Below, one piece after another: positions 43,926 to 53,639 of a stretch of 64,000 bases of DNA (its first letter is position 1; every line of letters begins with the position of its first letter). A program made the translations under genes and the position numbers. Location: contig NZ_CP017195.1 in the NCBI RefSeq assembly GCF_006770285.1, positions 1,798,001 to 1,862,000 of the forward strand, given 5' to 3'. Under the pieces are notes generated by a model, which saw only the letters and a program-made list of their open reading frames with translations, had not been told where the DNA came from and did not search any database. This DNA is from Lactococcus paracarnosus (GTDB lineage Bacteria; Bacillota; Bacilli; Lactobacillales; Streptococcaceae).

Positions 43926-45435
43926 AATAGTCAATATTAAAGTCTAACGGTTCATCGACCGCTAATTGTCCTGTTTTTTCTAAATAGGCAATCATTAAGT
44001 CTTGGATGGTTAATCCCGTGTCTTGAATGACTTCTGCTTGTTTATAGGCATTATATTCCCCACCGCCTACAGCACGATAGTTATTCAGTGCAACGCTCAA
44101 AACTTGATCATCTAAAAGTGCTTTTCCCTCATAGCTGACCTTAGTCACGCGACTACCGACAGGTTTAGAAACATCTATAGTGTAAGCAAGCCCATAATAA
44201 AAATCATAGTTATAATGCTCTGTTTTCGGTATCAACCACTTAGGATTAATGACAAGTTGTTGATTTTCTAAGGCAAAATACTCAGCTGTTTTCTCAATAT
44301 TTTGTTTGAGTTGTGCACCTGTCAACTTGACATGAAAAAGGGTATTATCAAATGGATAATTCCGCAAAATATCACGTACTTTCACATCATTTGGTAAAGA
44401 CAGGGTATTATTATTCATGCTAACGATAGAGATATCAGCACCTGTTGCCTGTCTTTGCACATACGCAGTTAAGGCAAGAATAGCATTACTTGTCTGTGCC
44501 AAGTCAAGATGGCTTTGGGCTGCAACAGCTTGATCAAGATGGACGATTGGTCGATCTAGATAGGTATTAACCTCAGCTTGCAAGCCATCAAGTTCAGCTT
44601 TCAACTCAGCAGATTGTGTGGTCCCTGGTGTTTTTAGCTCACTCGTTATTTTCGGTTTTAGGTCTTGATCAAAGGCAACAGTAATGTCAAAATACTTGCG
44701 GGCCATGTTGGGCGGTTGCAAGGTATAGGTGCCATGAACATAGCGTCCCTCAATCGTCGCATGCTGATGACCTGTTAGTAACAAATCAAAGTCAAGCGAT
44801 TCTAAAAGTTCATAACCAACATTTTCGCCAGTCTCTGACAAGCGTTCACTAGTCTCCAAATCAGACTCAAAGCCGCCATGATAAATCCCAATCACAAAAT
44901 CGACTTGTGATTTCAAACGCTCAAGTTCCTGCTTCATGGCTGGAAAAACAGGCATGATCTGAATATTGGAGATATTTTCAGGTTTTTCCCAGATATTGAC
45001 ATAGTCTGTCACAGCACCTATGAGGCCAATTTTCAAGCCATTTGCAAGTGTCTTTATTTGAGCTGGAAATAGCTGTTTACCTGCCTGGTCTAATACGTTT
45101 ACCGCTGTGACTTTAGCATTCAGCTGTGCTAAATTCTCTTTTAAAAATGAAAAACCATAGTTAAAATCATGATTCCCTAGGGTAATGACATCATAGCCAC
45201 CTGCATTCATCACTTTCGCAATGCCATTATCTGAGCGTTTCTGATTTTGATAATAGTTAATGAAGGGTGAGCCTTGAAAAATATCACCACCGTCTATCAC
45301 AAGGGTATTATCATCTTTATCAAATGCATTGATTGCTTGCATGAGGCCCATGGCTTGTACATCATCAGACAAATAATCAGTCGGATAGAGGTAGCCATGG
45401 ACGTCACTTGTATAATAAATCTTCATCTTTTTCAT
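43924..45435 (-). CDS. Cytoplasmic 5'-nucleotidase/metallophosphoesterase (UshA-like)
   Basis: The N-terminal calcineurin-like domain shows DVHGYLYP, GGDIFQGSP, GNHDFNYG and GHQHATI, the metal-binding set. The C-terminal 5'-nucleotidase domain holds substrate-stacking parts such as NNNTLSLP and NYRAVGGGEY. There is no signal peptide or LPxTG anchor, so unlike many UshA proteins it should be cytoplasmic. It ends the phnDCEE operon, eight bases after phnE2; release of phosphate from an imported organophosphate or nucleotide is a reasonable role (inference). Confidence 0.88.
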   Translation of the reverse strand: MKKMKIYYTSDVHGYLYPTDYLSDDVQAMGLMQAINAFDKDDNTLVIDGGDIFQGSPFINYYQNQKRSDNGIAKVMNAGGYDVITLGNHDFNYGFSFLKENLAQLNAKVTAVNVLDQAGKQLFPAQIKTLANGLKIGLIGAVTDYVNIWEKPENISNIQIMPVFPAMKQELERLKSQVDFVIGIYHGGFESDLETSERLSETGENVGYELLESLDFDLLLTGHQHATIEGRYVHGTYTLQPPNMARKYFDITVAFDQDLKPKITSELKTPGTTQSAELKAELDGLQAEVNTYLDRPIVHLDQAVAAQSHLDLAQTSNAILALTAYVQRQATGADISIVSMNNNTLSLPNDVKVRDILRNYPFDNTLFHVKLTGAQLKQNIEKTAEYFALENQQLVINPKWLIPKTEHYNYDFYYGLAYTIDVSKPVGSRVTKVSYEGKALLDDQVLSVALNNYRAVGGGEYNAYKQAEVIQDTGLTIQDLMIAYLEKTGQLAVDEPLDFNIDY

Positions 45436-45442
45436 CAGACAA

Positions 45443-46255
45443 CTAGCCTTTCAATAGATAAGAGCGGATATGATCAGAAATTTGTTCAATCACAAGAATC
45501 AAGACAAAGAGTCCGATTAAGATTGAGCCAACTTGTGGCCATTTGTAGGCACTCATGGCAAAAATCATCGGTGCACCGATGCCACCAGCCCCAACAAGGC
45601 CTAAAATACTGGCATCTCGTAAATTCATATCCAAGCGGTAAAGTAAGATAGATAGGAAGTCGGGCATCAGTTGTGGGATAATCCCAAATCGTATTTTTTG
45701 GAAGGTCGTCGCACCAGATGCCTCCATAGACTCGATAATTCCTGTATCTAAATCCTCGATTGTTTCGATAAATAGTTTAGAAATCATACCGATTGACATG
45801 AGTCCCAAGGTAAGGGCGCCAGCAGATGGGCCAGGGCCTGTCACTCGTATGAACATCAGACCGTATACAAAAGGGGGCACCGTCCGTATCGTCATGATAA
45901 AAAGTCTGATGATATAGGCTATCCAAGATGGCATGATATTTGTTGCAGATAAAAAGGATAAAGGTACTGCAATAACTGCACCAACAAGTGTCCCTAAAAC
46001 CGCAATCGCGATCGTTTGCAATAAGAGATACCCGACTCCTGACGTATCTAGTGCAAATAAAAATTTTAAATCCGGATGAAAAATCCCTTTAAAGATGTTG
46101 CCTGCAATTGCTGTGCCTTTTTCAGACATACCAGACATATTCATCACAGTAGAAGACCAAATGAAGACGCCACATATCACGGCAAAGATTGCTAAGTAAT
46201 AGGGCCAACGGCGAGGACTTTGTTCATATTTTGCTTTTATTAAATCTGTCATCAC
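45443..46255 (-). CDS. phnE: Phosphonate/phosphate-type ABC permease 2
   Basis: The permease of 270 residues has six hydrophobic segments and the EAA loop GIIESMEASGATTFQKIRFGIIPQLMPDFLS typical of PhnE. TIRTVPPFVYGLMF is also conserved. It pairs with the preceding PhnE-like protein; two permease genes in tandem are usual in such operons of lactic acid bacteria. The start may be the second codon (46252). Confidence 0.9.
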   Translation of the reverse strand: MMTDLIKAKYEQSPRRWPYYLAIFAVICGVFIWSSTVMNMSGMSEKGTAIAGNIFKGIFHPDLKFLFALDTSGVGYLLLQTIAIAVLGTLVGAVIAVPLSFLSATNIMPSWIAYIIRLFIMTIRTVPPFVYGLMFIRVTGPGPSAGALTLGLMSIGMISKLFIETIEDLDTGIIESMEASGATTFQKIRFGIIPQLMPDFLSILLYRLDMNLRDASILGLVGAGGIGAPMIFAMSAYKWPQVGSILIGLFVLILVIEQISDHIRSYLLKG

Positions 46256-46262
46256 ATCCTCC

Positions 46263-47078
46263 TTAGGTTAACTTGCGACGGATCACTTGACTGATCAGCT
46301 CAATCGCAATAACAGTGACAAGCAAGGTCAGTAAAATCATCCCAACACTTGGATAATCACGGTTATTGACTCGGTCATTGAGAATCAATCCGATACCACC
46401 TGCACCGACATAACCTAGTATAGCAGCGTATCTGACATTCCCTTCGAAGTTAAACAGGGTAGTTGACAAATAAATCGGCATGATTTGTGGTGCTATAGCA
46501 ACTGTAAAGGCTTTGAGTTTTGTTGCACCCATTGATTCCATCGCTTCAAAAGCACCCATATCAACGGTTTCGATCACTTCAAACATCTGTTTTCCCATGT
46601 AAGAAAATGAGAAAATAAAGATGGCAAGTGTCCCTGCAAAGGTACCTAGTCCAAAGATATATGTCGCGATAAGCGCCGTCACAAGGGTTGGTAGCGTCCG
46701 AAGAAAGGTAAATAGGATGCGAACCACTTTATTAATGACTTGATTGTGGACGATATTACTAGATGCTAGAATAGCAAAGGGAATGGCAAAGACACTCCCT
46801 AAAATAGAGCCTATAAAACTCATCTTAATCGTATCTAATAAAGGTTTGACGACTTTTGGTAGATATCCTGTGTCGGGTGGGACCATCTTTTTGAGCATAT
46901 CAAAGAAATTCGCCCCTCTTTCGATGAGCACAGAAAATTGAAAATTGGTAAATTTCAGAGAAAAAATCAAAAGTCCTAGGAAAATCAGCCAGACAATCGG
47001 TGTACGTGTCGCCTTTTCATAGACCACTTCACCTGTATCCAAGACTAATTTTTTAGGCTTGAAAATTTTATCATACAT
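46263..47078 (-). CDS. phnE: Phosphonate/phosphate-type ABC permease 1
   Basis: Six hydrophobic segments with the EAA loop GAFEAMESMGATKLKAFTVAIAPQIMPIYL and FTFLRTLPTLVTALI mark PhnE. Start 47078 (MYDKIF) is chosen because AAAGAGG lies in the end of phnC just before it; an earlier ATG at 47105 would overlap phnC. It is adjacent to phnC and phnE2 in one operon. Confidence 0.9.
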   Translation of the reverse strand: MYDKIFKPKKLVLDTGEVVYEKATRTPIVWLIFLGLLIFSLKFTNFQFSVLIERGANFFDMLKKMVPPDTGYLPKVVKPLLDTIKMSFIGSILGSVFAIPFAILASSNIVHNQVINKVVRILFTFLRTLPTLVTALIATYIFGLGTFAGTLAIFIFSFSYMGKQMFEVIETVDMGAFEAMESMGATKLKAFTVAIAPQIMPIYLSTTLFNFEGNVRYAAILGYVGAGGIGLILNDRVNNRDYPSVGMILLTLLVTVIAIELISQVIRRKLT

Positions 47079-47079
47079 A

Positions 47080-47820
47080 TTAAGCCTCTTTTCTGTAAAC
47101 ATCATCTAAGACTTGCTGCGTCACACTACTAGATGGTCCATCAAAAACAATTCTACCCTTTTTAACAGCGATGATACGATCTGTATATTCCAAGGCTAAC
47201 TCCACATGGTGAATATTGATCAAGACGGTTTTATTTAACTCTTTATTGATGCGTTTAAAATCATCCATCACTTCACGTGCCGTTACTGGATCAAGTGCGG
47301 CAACTGGTTCATCTGCCAAGAGAATATCTGCATCTTGTGCCAAAGCACGCGCTAGTGACACACGTTGCTGTTGCCCACCTGAGAGCTGATCAGCTCTAAT
47401 ATAGGCCTTATCAAGAATCCCAACACGGTTTAAGGCATCAAGTGCTTTCAATTTGTCCGCTTTAGAAAATAAGCCAAAACAAACGCTTAAAAAGGACATA
47501 TTAGGCACACGAGAACTGAGTACATTGCGAATAACAGACACACGTGGTACCAGATTATAAGACTGGAAGATCATCCCAACATTTTTCCGGAATTCACGAA
47601 GTGCTTTCCCTCTTAACTGGGCAACATTTGTCTCATTGACCATGAGCGTGCCTTCAGTCACATTATTTAGACCATTAATCGTCCGAATGAGTGTCGATTT
47701 ACCGGCACCAGATGTCCCAATAATCCCGATAAACTCTCCTTGTTGGATTTCAAGATTCACATCTTCAAGACCACGGGTACCATTTGGATACACTTTTGAA
47801 ACATTTTCAAACTTAATCAT
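47080..47820 (-). CDS. phnC: Phosphonate-type ABC transporter ATPase
   Basis: Walker A GTSGAGKST, signature LSGGQQQRVSLARAL, Walker B ILLADEPVAALDP and the His switch INIHHVELAL identify a 246-residue importer ATPase of the PhnC type. It lies between phnD, with a partial terminator between them, and the two permeases. Confidence 0.94.
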   Translation of the reverse strand: MIKFENVSKVYPNGTRGLEDVNLEIQQGEFIGIIGTSGAGKSTLIRTINGLNNVTEGTLMVNETNVAQLRGKALREFRKNVGMIFQSYNLVPRVSVIRNVLSSRVPNMSFLSVCFGLFSKADKLKALDALNRVGILDKAYIRADQLSGGQQQRVSLARALAQDADILLADEPVAALDPVTAREVMDDFKRINKELNKTVLINIHHVELALEYTDRIIAVKKGRIVFDGPSSSVTQQVLDDVYRKEA

Positions 47821-47956
47821 TTAGCTGATTACTCCTTATATTACAGTATTTCGGCGGTGTACTTGTCTCCTAGCCTTGTTTTACGATGTTTGATTGCTAT
47901 CACATATCGACATATTTTTCATCATAAGGCTATCAACAACCTGCCAAAACGCAAGT

Positions 47957-48011
47957 AAACACGAAAAACAAACAGCCTACATCTGCCTGACTGCTTGTTT
48001 TTCTTGTGTTT
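47957..48011 (-). terminator. Imperfect hairpin between phnD and phnC
   Basis: AAACACGAAAAACAAACAG pairs imperfectly with the segment ending CTTGTTTTTCTTGTGTTT, with a T5 tract. It could lower expression of the downstream genes relative to the binding protein. Confidence 0.6.
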
Positions 48012-48034
48012 AGATATGAACGCTCGCGCTTAGC

Positions 48035-49087
48035 TTATTTAGCGTTTTTTTGCAACAATTTTTCTGCTGCAAATTCTGATTTGTAATCAGATTCTTTTGC
48101 ATCTTTATATCCTTCATGTGAGTAAACAGCAAGAATTTTCTTACCATCTTCAGTCTTAGCCATCTCTTTAACCGCTGCTTTCAAAGCTTTTTGGAAGTCT
48201 GATGTCATTACTTTTGATTGTTTTGAAACCAAGATACCATCGTTATAAATAGCTGGTGTCACACCGATAACATTTGTTTCAGCCCAAATCGACTCTTTTT
48301 GACCATAAGTTGTTGTCCAAGCTTTGGCGTAATCACTACGCGCATCAGCGTACATTGGTAACACATCGATTTGACCTGAAGCAAGACGTGCAAGACCAGA
48401 TCCATAAGAATCGATTGTCACACTATGTGTCAAATCAGTCACTGTATGTTTGACATTTTCATTCAACCAAAGTGATGGGTAAACATAGCCCGCAGCTGAA
48501 GTTGTTGAAGAAAGTCCCCAGTTAGCATCTTTAAGGTCATTCCAAGTTAATTTTTCACCTGCATTGACTTTTTTTGCTAAAGCTTGTCCTTTTTCTGATG
48601 GACCTGTCACCAAGATAGACCGATAGCTTGTCGCTTGTTTACTAGTCTTCTCAGTTGCTTTGCCATCATTCCAATCTTTGGCCTGACTTGAGTCTTTACT
48701 AAGACCGGCACGTGTCGCTGTTAAGATCACATTTACATCATCTTTATATAAAGCAAAAGTAGAGCCAGGGACACCATAACCAACATCAGCAGCACCAGAA
48801 GCTAGTGCTTCTCCAACTGCTTCATAGTTCGTGCCGACTGTAACATCAACTTTTTTTACAGTATAGCCTTGTTTTTTTAGCTCATCTTTCAACAATGATG
48901 CCATCGGTTTTGTTGCGATGGCAATATCATCAGGGTTTCTAGATGGGACAAACGAAATTTTTAAATCATCGATTGTCTTGCTCTCTGATTTTGTATCAGA
49001 AGTTTTGCTACCACAAGCTGCTAGTGCTGCTACCGCAAACAAAGCAATACCTGCTGTTACGAAACCACGTGTAAGTCCTTTTTTCAT
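48035..49087 (-). CDS. phnD: Phosphonate/phosphate-type ABC binding lipoprotein
   Basis: Signal peptide with lipobox LAAC (Cys25), then a periplasmic-binding fold: KISFVPSRNPDDIA, a tandem of Thr/Ser residues in TATRAGLSKDSSQ and STTSAAGYVYPSLWL, as in PhnD/PtxB-type proteins. It captures phosphonate, phosphite or a related phosphorus compound; the true ligand cannot be told. It is the first gene of the operon phnD-phnC-phnE-phnE-nucleotidase. Confidence 0.9.
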   Translation of the reverse strand: MKKGLTRGFVTAGIALFAVAALAACGSKTSDTKSESKTIDDLKISFVPSRNPDDIAIATKPMASLLKDELKKQGYTVKKVDVTVGTNYEAVGEALASGAADVGYGVPGSTFALYKDDVNVILTATRAGLSKDSSQAKDWNDGKATEKTSKQATSYRSILVTGPSEKGQALAKKVNAGEKLTWNDLKDANWGLSSTTSAAGYVYPSLWLNENVKHTVTDLTHSVTIDSYGSGLARLASGQIDVLPMYADARSDYAKAWTTTYGQKESIWAETNVIGVTPAIYNDGILVSKQSKVMTSDFQKALKAAVKEMAKTEDGKKILAVYSHEGYKDAKESDYKSEFAAEKLLQKNAK

Positions 49088-49124
49088 GAAAATGCATACT
49101 CCTCAATGTTTTTTTGTATGATTT

Positions 49125-49150
49125 TATATGAGAAACAATTGCCTCATATA
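49125..49150. promoter_or_regulatory. Inverted repeat upstream of phnD
   Basis: TATATGAG (49125-49132) and CTCATATA (49143-49150) are perfect 8-base arms with a 10-base loop, about 40 bases before phnD. A candidate operator; the promoter itself is not clear. Confidence 0.5.
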
Positions 49151-49273
49151 TGACTACTTGTCTAATATATCATACTTTTGAGGTTTTGGTATCTTTTTTT
49201 TTCAAAATTTTTTTGATAATTTTCAGATAGCTTAATCTATCTAAATTATCTCCCATGTTATATTTTAACCCAT

Positions 49274-49302
49274 AAAAAAAACACCCGTTTTGAAACAAGT
49301 GT
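49274..49302 (-). terminator. murF terminator
   Basis: ACAC/GTGT outer and GTTT/AAAC inner stems followed by seven T on the minus strand, 35 bases after murF. Confidence 0.65.
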
Positions 49303-49337
49303 CCTCTCTATTCGTAACTAATATGACTAGTAGGTTC

Positions 49338-50696
49338 CTAGCAAAGTCCCTCTATAAGCGATGAGAGTTTCATCGAGTTACTGCCCTTTAACAGGAGTTG
49401 ATCTTGAGGTGCTAAGGTGTTTAACAAGTCTTTGAGAAGTGCATCTAAGTCATCTTTTTCATTATCTTTTTGAAAATATTTGATAGCGTCAGGTTCAAAT
49501 ACAGTCCTGGCAGCTGCAGCAAGCGGTTCGATTTCCTCACCATACAGATAAAGCAAATCCAATTTTTGAGGATCCAGTGCTGTTATCATCTGAGCATGGA
49601 GTTGCGGTGATTGCTCACCTAACTCTTTCATATCAGCCAAGACAGCGATTTTTTTACCATCCGGATTACGATCTATTGTTTGAAATGTTTCTAGTATTAA
49701 GCGCATGGCAGTCGGATTGGCATTATAGACATCTGATAAGATATCCGCGCCATTTGAGGCTTTGAGCCATTCAACCCGATTTTTAGTAAGAACCAGGTCT
49801 GCTAATGCCCGTTTGATATCCTCTGGCCTTACTCCCTCTAACATCCCGATGTAAGCTGCAACCATGGCATTTGTCGCATTAAATTTACCAGGAATCGGAA
49901 TCATCAACTGTTCATCCAGAAAATTCACGGTAAACCGTAAAGCATCTTTATACTCATACAAATCAATGATATGAATATCAGAATCTGCGCCAAAGCGTGT
50001 GATTTTCTGATTTTCAGGCAAGTAAGCATTAATGATTTTATCTGCTGGGGCAATCAACTCCCCACCAGAGACTAATCCGTCAATAATCTGTAGCTTACCT
50101 TCTGCGATTTTATCTCGTGTGCCGAAAAATTCGAGATGACTTTCCCCAATTAAGGTAATAACAGCCAGTTTAGGTTTTGCTAAGGTGGATAAGAGATGGA
50201 TATCTCCCATATGGTCCTGTCCCATTTCTAGGACAAGCTTCTGCGTGCCTTCTGGCATATGAAGGACAGTGTAAGGCAAACCGATTTGGTTATTATAATT
50301 CCCTTGGGTTTTATACGTTTTATAGGTTGTCTCAAGGATTTGTGCCGCCATGTCTTTAGTTGTTGTTTTACCATTACTCCCGGTAATTGCAATCACATCA
50401 ACTTTTGTTTTCTCTAAATAATAGGCTGCCAATACTTGAAATGCTTGTTCAGTATTCGTAACGAGTATGTGAGGAAAAGCAACTTTTTTCTCAGAGAGTG
50501 TCACGACAGCTCCCTTATCAAAGGCTGTTGGGATAAACTCATGGCCATCGCGTACACCTTTTAATGGCAAGAAAATGTCTCCGTCTTGGATTAACCGACT
50601 ATCAAATTCAATATTTTTTAGTACAAGGTTAGGATAAGCAGAAACGTCATTTTTTGCGCTAACGACTCGTGCAAGTTCATGTAAGGTTAAATTCAT
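49338..50696 (-). CDS. murF: UDP-N-acetylmuramoyl-tripeptide--D-alanyl-D-alanine ligase
   Basis: MurF adds D-Ala-D-Ala to the cytoplasmic murein precursor. It shows the N-terminal substrate domain (DSRLIQDGDIFLPLKGVRDGHEF), the ATP loop AITGSNGKTTTKDM, TQGNYNNQIGLP and, near the end, DVYNANPTAM and LLKGSNSMKL. The 452-residue length fits. A TGC-TAAAAT extended -10 box (50727-50732, minus) lies 30 bases upstream. It is separated here from ddl, which makes its dipeptide and is at 58 kb. Confidence 0.96.
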   Translation of the reverse strand: MNLTLHELARVVSAKNDVSAYPNLVLKNIEFDSRLIQDGDIFLPLKGVRDGHEFIPTAFDKGAVVTLSEKKVAFPHILVTNTEQAFQVLAAYYLEKTKVDVIAITGSNGKTTTKDMAAQILETTYKTYKTQGNYNNQIGLPYTVLHMPEGTQKLVLEMGQDHMGDIHLLSTLAKPKLAVITLIGESHLEFFGTRDKIAEGKLQIIDGLVSGGELIAPADKIINAYLPENQKITRFGADSDIHIIDLYEYKDALRFTVNFLDEQLMIPIPGKFNATNAMVAAYIGMLEGVRPEDIKRALADLVLTKNRVEWLKASNGADILSDVYNANPTAMRLILETFQTIDRNPDGKKIAVLADMKELGEQSPQLHAQMITALDPQKLDLLYLYGEEIEPLAAAARTVFEPDAIKYFQKDNEKDDLDALLKDLLNTLAPQDQLLLKGSNSMKLSSLIEGLC

Positions 50697-50868
50697 TGGG
50701 TTACCTGATTCTTTTTCATATCTTATATTTTAGCAAAAAATTAACTATTTTTCTTGCTTTACTTGTTATTTGTAGCTCGTATTAGCTAAGTTGTACTAGA
50801 GATCAAGCAGCATGACAGCTCAAGACTCCTTCACCCATCCCTTGCATCTATCTCATTTTTACCTTTTT

Positions 50869-50885
50869 TTTACACAAAACTTACA
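50869..50885. promoter_or_regulatory. Direct repeats TTTACA-N5-CTTACA upstream of the PAP2 gene
   Basis: The two hexamers repeat every 11 bases. This matches the reverse complement of a WalR-type box (TGTWAH-N5-TGTWAH) with one mismatch, and also resembles a PhoP box. It lies about 90 bases before the PAP2 start. Confidence 0.45.
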
Positions 50886-50975
50886 TAAGGAGATAACCAA
50901 CAGTGTTAAACTAATAAGTGAGGCGGCCAACTCATACCAAACAACATCACGCTAATCATAAAAGGAGACTGCCAA

Positions 50976-51920
50976 ATGGCACGCACAGAGTCACAGCCTA
51001 TCCCAAAACCACGCTTCCAAATCGAGAAGATTGTCCTTGGCATCGTTGTTTTATTACTGATCATAGGTGCTATTTTTGATAAACCTATCTCACGCACCAT
51101 CATGGATCAAAACTCAATTTTTGGTACCATATTCCAAAATTATAGCCTGATTTTTCCGAGTATTATTATTTTTATGGCTGCCCAAGTTTTATTTTATCGC
51201 ATTCAAAAATTAGAAAGCAATGCTATCGGCAAATTTTCAGTCATGTTTTTAACAGGCGTTGCTGCGATTTATGAAACATGGCAAGCAGTAAAAACCGCTC
51301 TTTTTTATACAATTGCTTCGCTTAATAACATCAAACATAAAGCACCTATTGGTGCTGCTAATAACGACGGTGGTGGCAAAGCAGTTTCACCAACCTGGTA
51401 TTTACCTACATTAATTATTTTAACACTTATCCTTGTCATCATCGGTTTTGCTTTATGCCATAAATGGCTTGTAGAGAAGGATGAAGCAGAAATGCAACGT
51501 CTCACTTATGTTGCCCTAGCGGCTATCGTTGCTGTATTTGCAGCCGATACGATCGTTAACAGTATGAAGGCACTATGGGGACGTATGCGACCTTATGAAA
51601 TGAATCAGGGCTGGACAAATTTCACCTCATGGTTACAAATTAATGGTGAAAATGGTCATAAATCATTCCCATCAGGCCATTCACAAGAAGGCTGGATAGC
51701 CCTTCTCCTTCCCTTGTTCGTTTCACCAAAACTGGGTAATAAGCGCCGCAACACTTTTATCTTCGCTATTGTCTTTGGCTCTCTAGTCGCTATTTCACGA
51801 CTTAGACTTGGTGCCCATTTCCTTAGCGATGTGACAATGGGATCATTTATCTCGATTGTTGTCATCTATGCAGTCGCTAGACTCTTAAATGAAAAACTCA
51901 TGGGAGATCCTCTAGACTAA
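50976..51920 (+). CDS. PAP2-family membrane phosphatase
   Basis: The three phosphatase motifs are complete: KALWGRMRP (Kx6RP, about residue 198), PSGHSQE and SRLRLGAHFLSD. Several hydrophobic segments place the active site on the outer face of the membrane, where it may dephosphorylate undecaprenyl diphosphate or phosphatidic acid (inference). Residues 90-130 form a longer loop with many Gly and Asn (IGAANNDGGG). The start has an AAAGGAG Shine-Dalgarno. A terminator follows. Confidence 0.9.
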   Translation: MARTESQPIPKPRFQIEKIVLGIVVLLLIIGAIFDKPISRTIMDQNSIFGTIFQNYSLIFPSIIIFMAAQVLFYRIQKLESNAIGKFSVMFLTGVAAIYETWQAVKTALFYTIASLNNIKHKAPIGAANNDGGGKAVSPTWYLPTLIILTLILVIIGFALCHKWLVEKDEAEMQRLTYVALAAIVAVFAADTIVNSMKALWGRMRPYEMNQGWTNFTSWLQINGENGHKSFPSGHSQEGWIALLLPLFVSPKLGNKRRNTFIFAIVFGSLVAISRLRLGAHFLSDVTMGSFISIVVIYAVARLLNEKLMGDPLD

Positions 51921-51936
51921 TCAATAGCTAGTAAGA

Positions 51937-51967
51937 AAAAAACCGATGTCAGTAGGCACGGTTTTTT
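51937..51967. terminator. Terminator between PAP2 gene and ABC permease
   Basis: AAAAAACCG/CGGTTTTTT arms, usable from both sides of the convergent genes. Confidence 0.85.
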
Positions 51968-51988
51968 GTCTTTTCTTTGATAGCCTTA

Positions 51989-52699
51989 TCAGGCATGATT
52001 TTTTCTATTCCAGATAAAGGCATATCTAGTTAAAATCAGCAAGCCTACAATCCAAACTAACATCGCTAAAATACTGATATCAGTGAGTGCTAAGTGACCT
52101 GAGTTCATAAATATATTCGTATTCGCACCAACAAAAGAGAGACTAATCAGATGTGATAAGTAGGTATTTTTAACAAAATCTGGTAACATGGCTAGCACTA
52201 GCGCAATCATCGTTATCCCAAATCCAAAGAGTGTAGCCTGGGTTTGATTTTTAGTGAACAGTGCGATAGATAGATTAGCTAATATAAATATGACGCAGGT
52301 ACCTATGGCGATGAATAAGTAAAGGGGCCAATTTGGCAGACTAACTCTAATCAAAAAAGGGAAGAAAAGGCATGACCCTATCGATAAGATAAAAGGAAAA
52401 ATAATGATGGAGATAATGTATTCTTTGAGGGTTACACCAGCTAAAATAAGCGTTCGTAAATTTTTCTTTTCCTTTTCCTCACTTACCATGATCGACACAA
52501 AGCAACCCGATGTCATGCTATAGATGAAATTTAAAACAAAGTTTAAGAACAACAGTTTACCTTGATATTGCGGGATAAACGATATAGGTAGAAAGTAGCC
52601 AATCGGTATGCCGATACACAGATAAAGCAAGACTTTATTTGCCATCAGATAGTGCCATCTTAACCAAAGTAAACTTTTTAAGCGATCTAATTTAGTCAT
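51989..52699 (-). CDS. ABC-2 type permease of a two-gene exporter
   Basis: Six hydrophobic segments in about 236 residues, with an amphipathic loop SEEKEKKNLRTLILAG. The start at 52699 overlaps the ATPase stop (ATGACTAA), so the two are translated together. No substrate can be named; bacteriocin-type or lantibiotic exporters have this plan. Confidence 0.78.
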   Translation of the reverse strand: MTKLDRLKSLLWLRWHYLMANKVLLYLCIGIPIGYFLPISFIPQYQGKLLFLNFVLNFIYSMTSGCFVSIMVSEEKEKKNLRTLILAGVTLKEYIISIIIFPFILSIGSCLFFPFLIRVSLPNWPLYLFIAIGTCVIFILANLSIALFTKNQTQATLFGFGITMIALVLAMLPDFVKNTYLSHLISLSFVGANTNIFMNSGHLALTDISILAMLVWIVGLLILTRYAFIWNRKNHA

Positions 52700-53519
52700 T
52701 CTCAAATTTCTCCCCCGTTAGCTGAATAAAGATAGAGGCCAAAGTGGCTTCTGATGTATGGATACTTGAAATATGCTGTCCCAAGTAGTTTGCCGTCTCT
52801 TCTTGGGGGATAGTGATACTTTTGCCATTTTGAAAACGGATCACGACCTTGCCCTTATCGCTATATTTATCGATAACTGCTTGAGGCGCACCTGCTTCTA
52901 TAATTTTGCCTTGATATAGTAACGCAATCTCATCACAGATTTCTGTCGCTTCAGTCATATCATGCGTTGTTAAAAAGATTGTCACACCTTTATGTTTTAA
53001 CTCAAGTAACAGACGATGTACTTCACGGGATAAAGTAGGATCCAAACCAGAGGTTGGCTCATCTAAAAATAATAGTTTGGGTGTGTGCAAAACAGCTTGG
53101 ATTAATAGCAGCCTTTGTTTCATGCCGGTTGACAGATCGATGGCTTTTTTGTTCTTGTCATCAAACAAGTCTAAGCGCCTTAACAACTGATCTAGATAGT
53201 CCGTCGACACATGATGAAACTTAGCAAAAAACAAGAGATTTTTATAGATAGAGAGACGTTCATAAAAGCCGATGGTGTCACTCATGATTCCAATATCAAG
53301 TAGGTCATCACTTCCTATCTGTCTGGTATCTTTACCCAATACCCAGGCTTGTCCACTATCTTGCGTCAGCTGGCCGGTCAAAATATTTATCGTTGTTGAT
53401 TTTCCAGAGCCAGATGGCCCTAAAAAGCCAAATATCTGTCCCTCGGAGATGGTAAAGCTGATATCCTCAACTGCCATTCTGCCATTAAATGCTTTCGTCA
53501 CACGCCTTAGTTCAATCAT
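52692..53519 (-). CDS. ABC exporter ATP-binding protein
   Basis: Walker A GPSGSGKST, signature LSTGMKQRLLLIQAV, Walker B LLFLDEPTSGLD and the His switch TTHDMTEA are present; the signature has STGMK instead of SGGQ, common in ABC-2 ATPases such as YhcH-like proteins. A 60-residue C-terminal domain follows. It comes first in the pair with the permease. Confidence 0.88.
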   Translation of the reverse strand: MIELRRVTKAFNGRMAVEDISFTISEGQIFGFLGPSGSGKSTTINILTGQLTQDSGQAWVLGKDTRQIGSDDLLDIGIMSDTIGFYERLSIYKNLLFFAKFHHVSTDYLDQLLRRLDLFDDKNKKAIDLSTGMKQRLLLIQAVLHTPKLLFLDEPTSGLDPTLSREVHRLLLELKHKGVTIFLTTHDMTEATEICDEIALLYQGKIIEAGAPQAVIDKYSDKGKVVIRFQNGKSITIPQEETANYLGQHISSIHTSEATLASIFIQLTGEKFEND

Positions 53520-53639
53520 TTTCTGCTACCTTACCTAGCTTACTAGTCAGTTTTGTATGCTATTATCCTATCATTAGTCTATTAAACTTCTTCATTATAA
53601 CAAATTCTTTTATTTCAAGCTATTGATAGCCTATAAACA

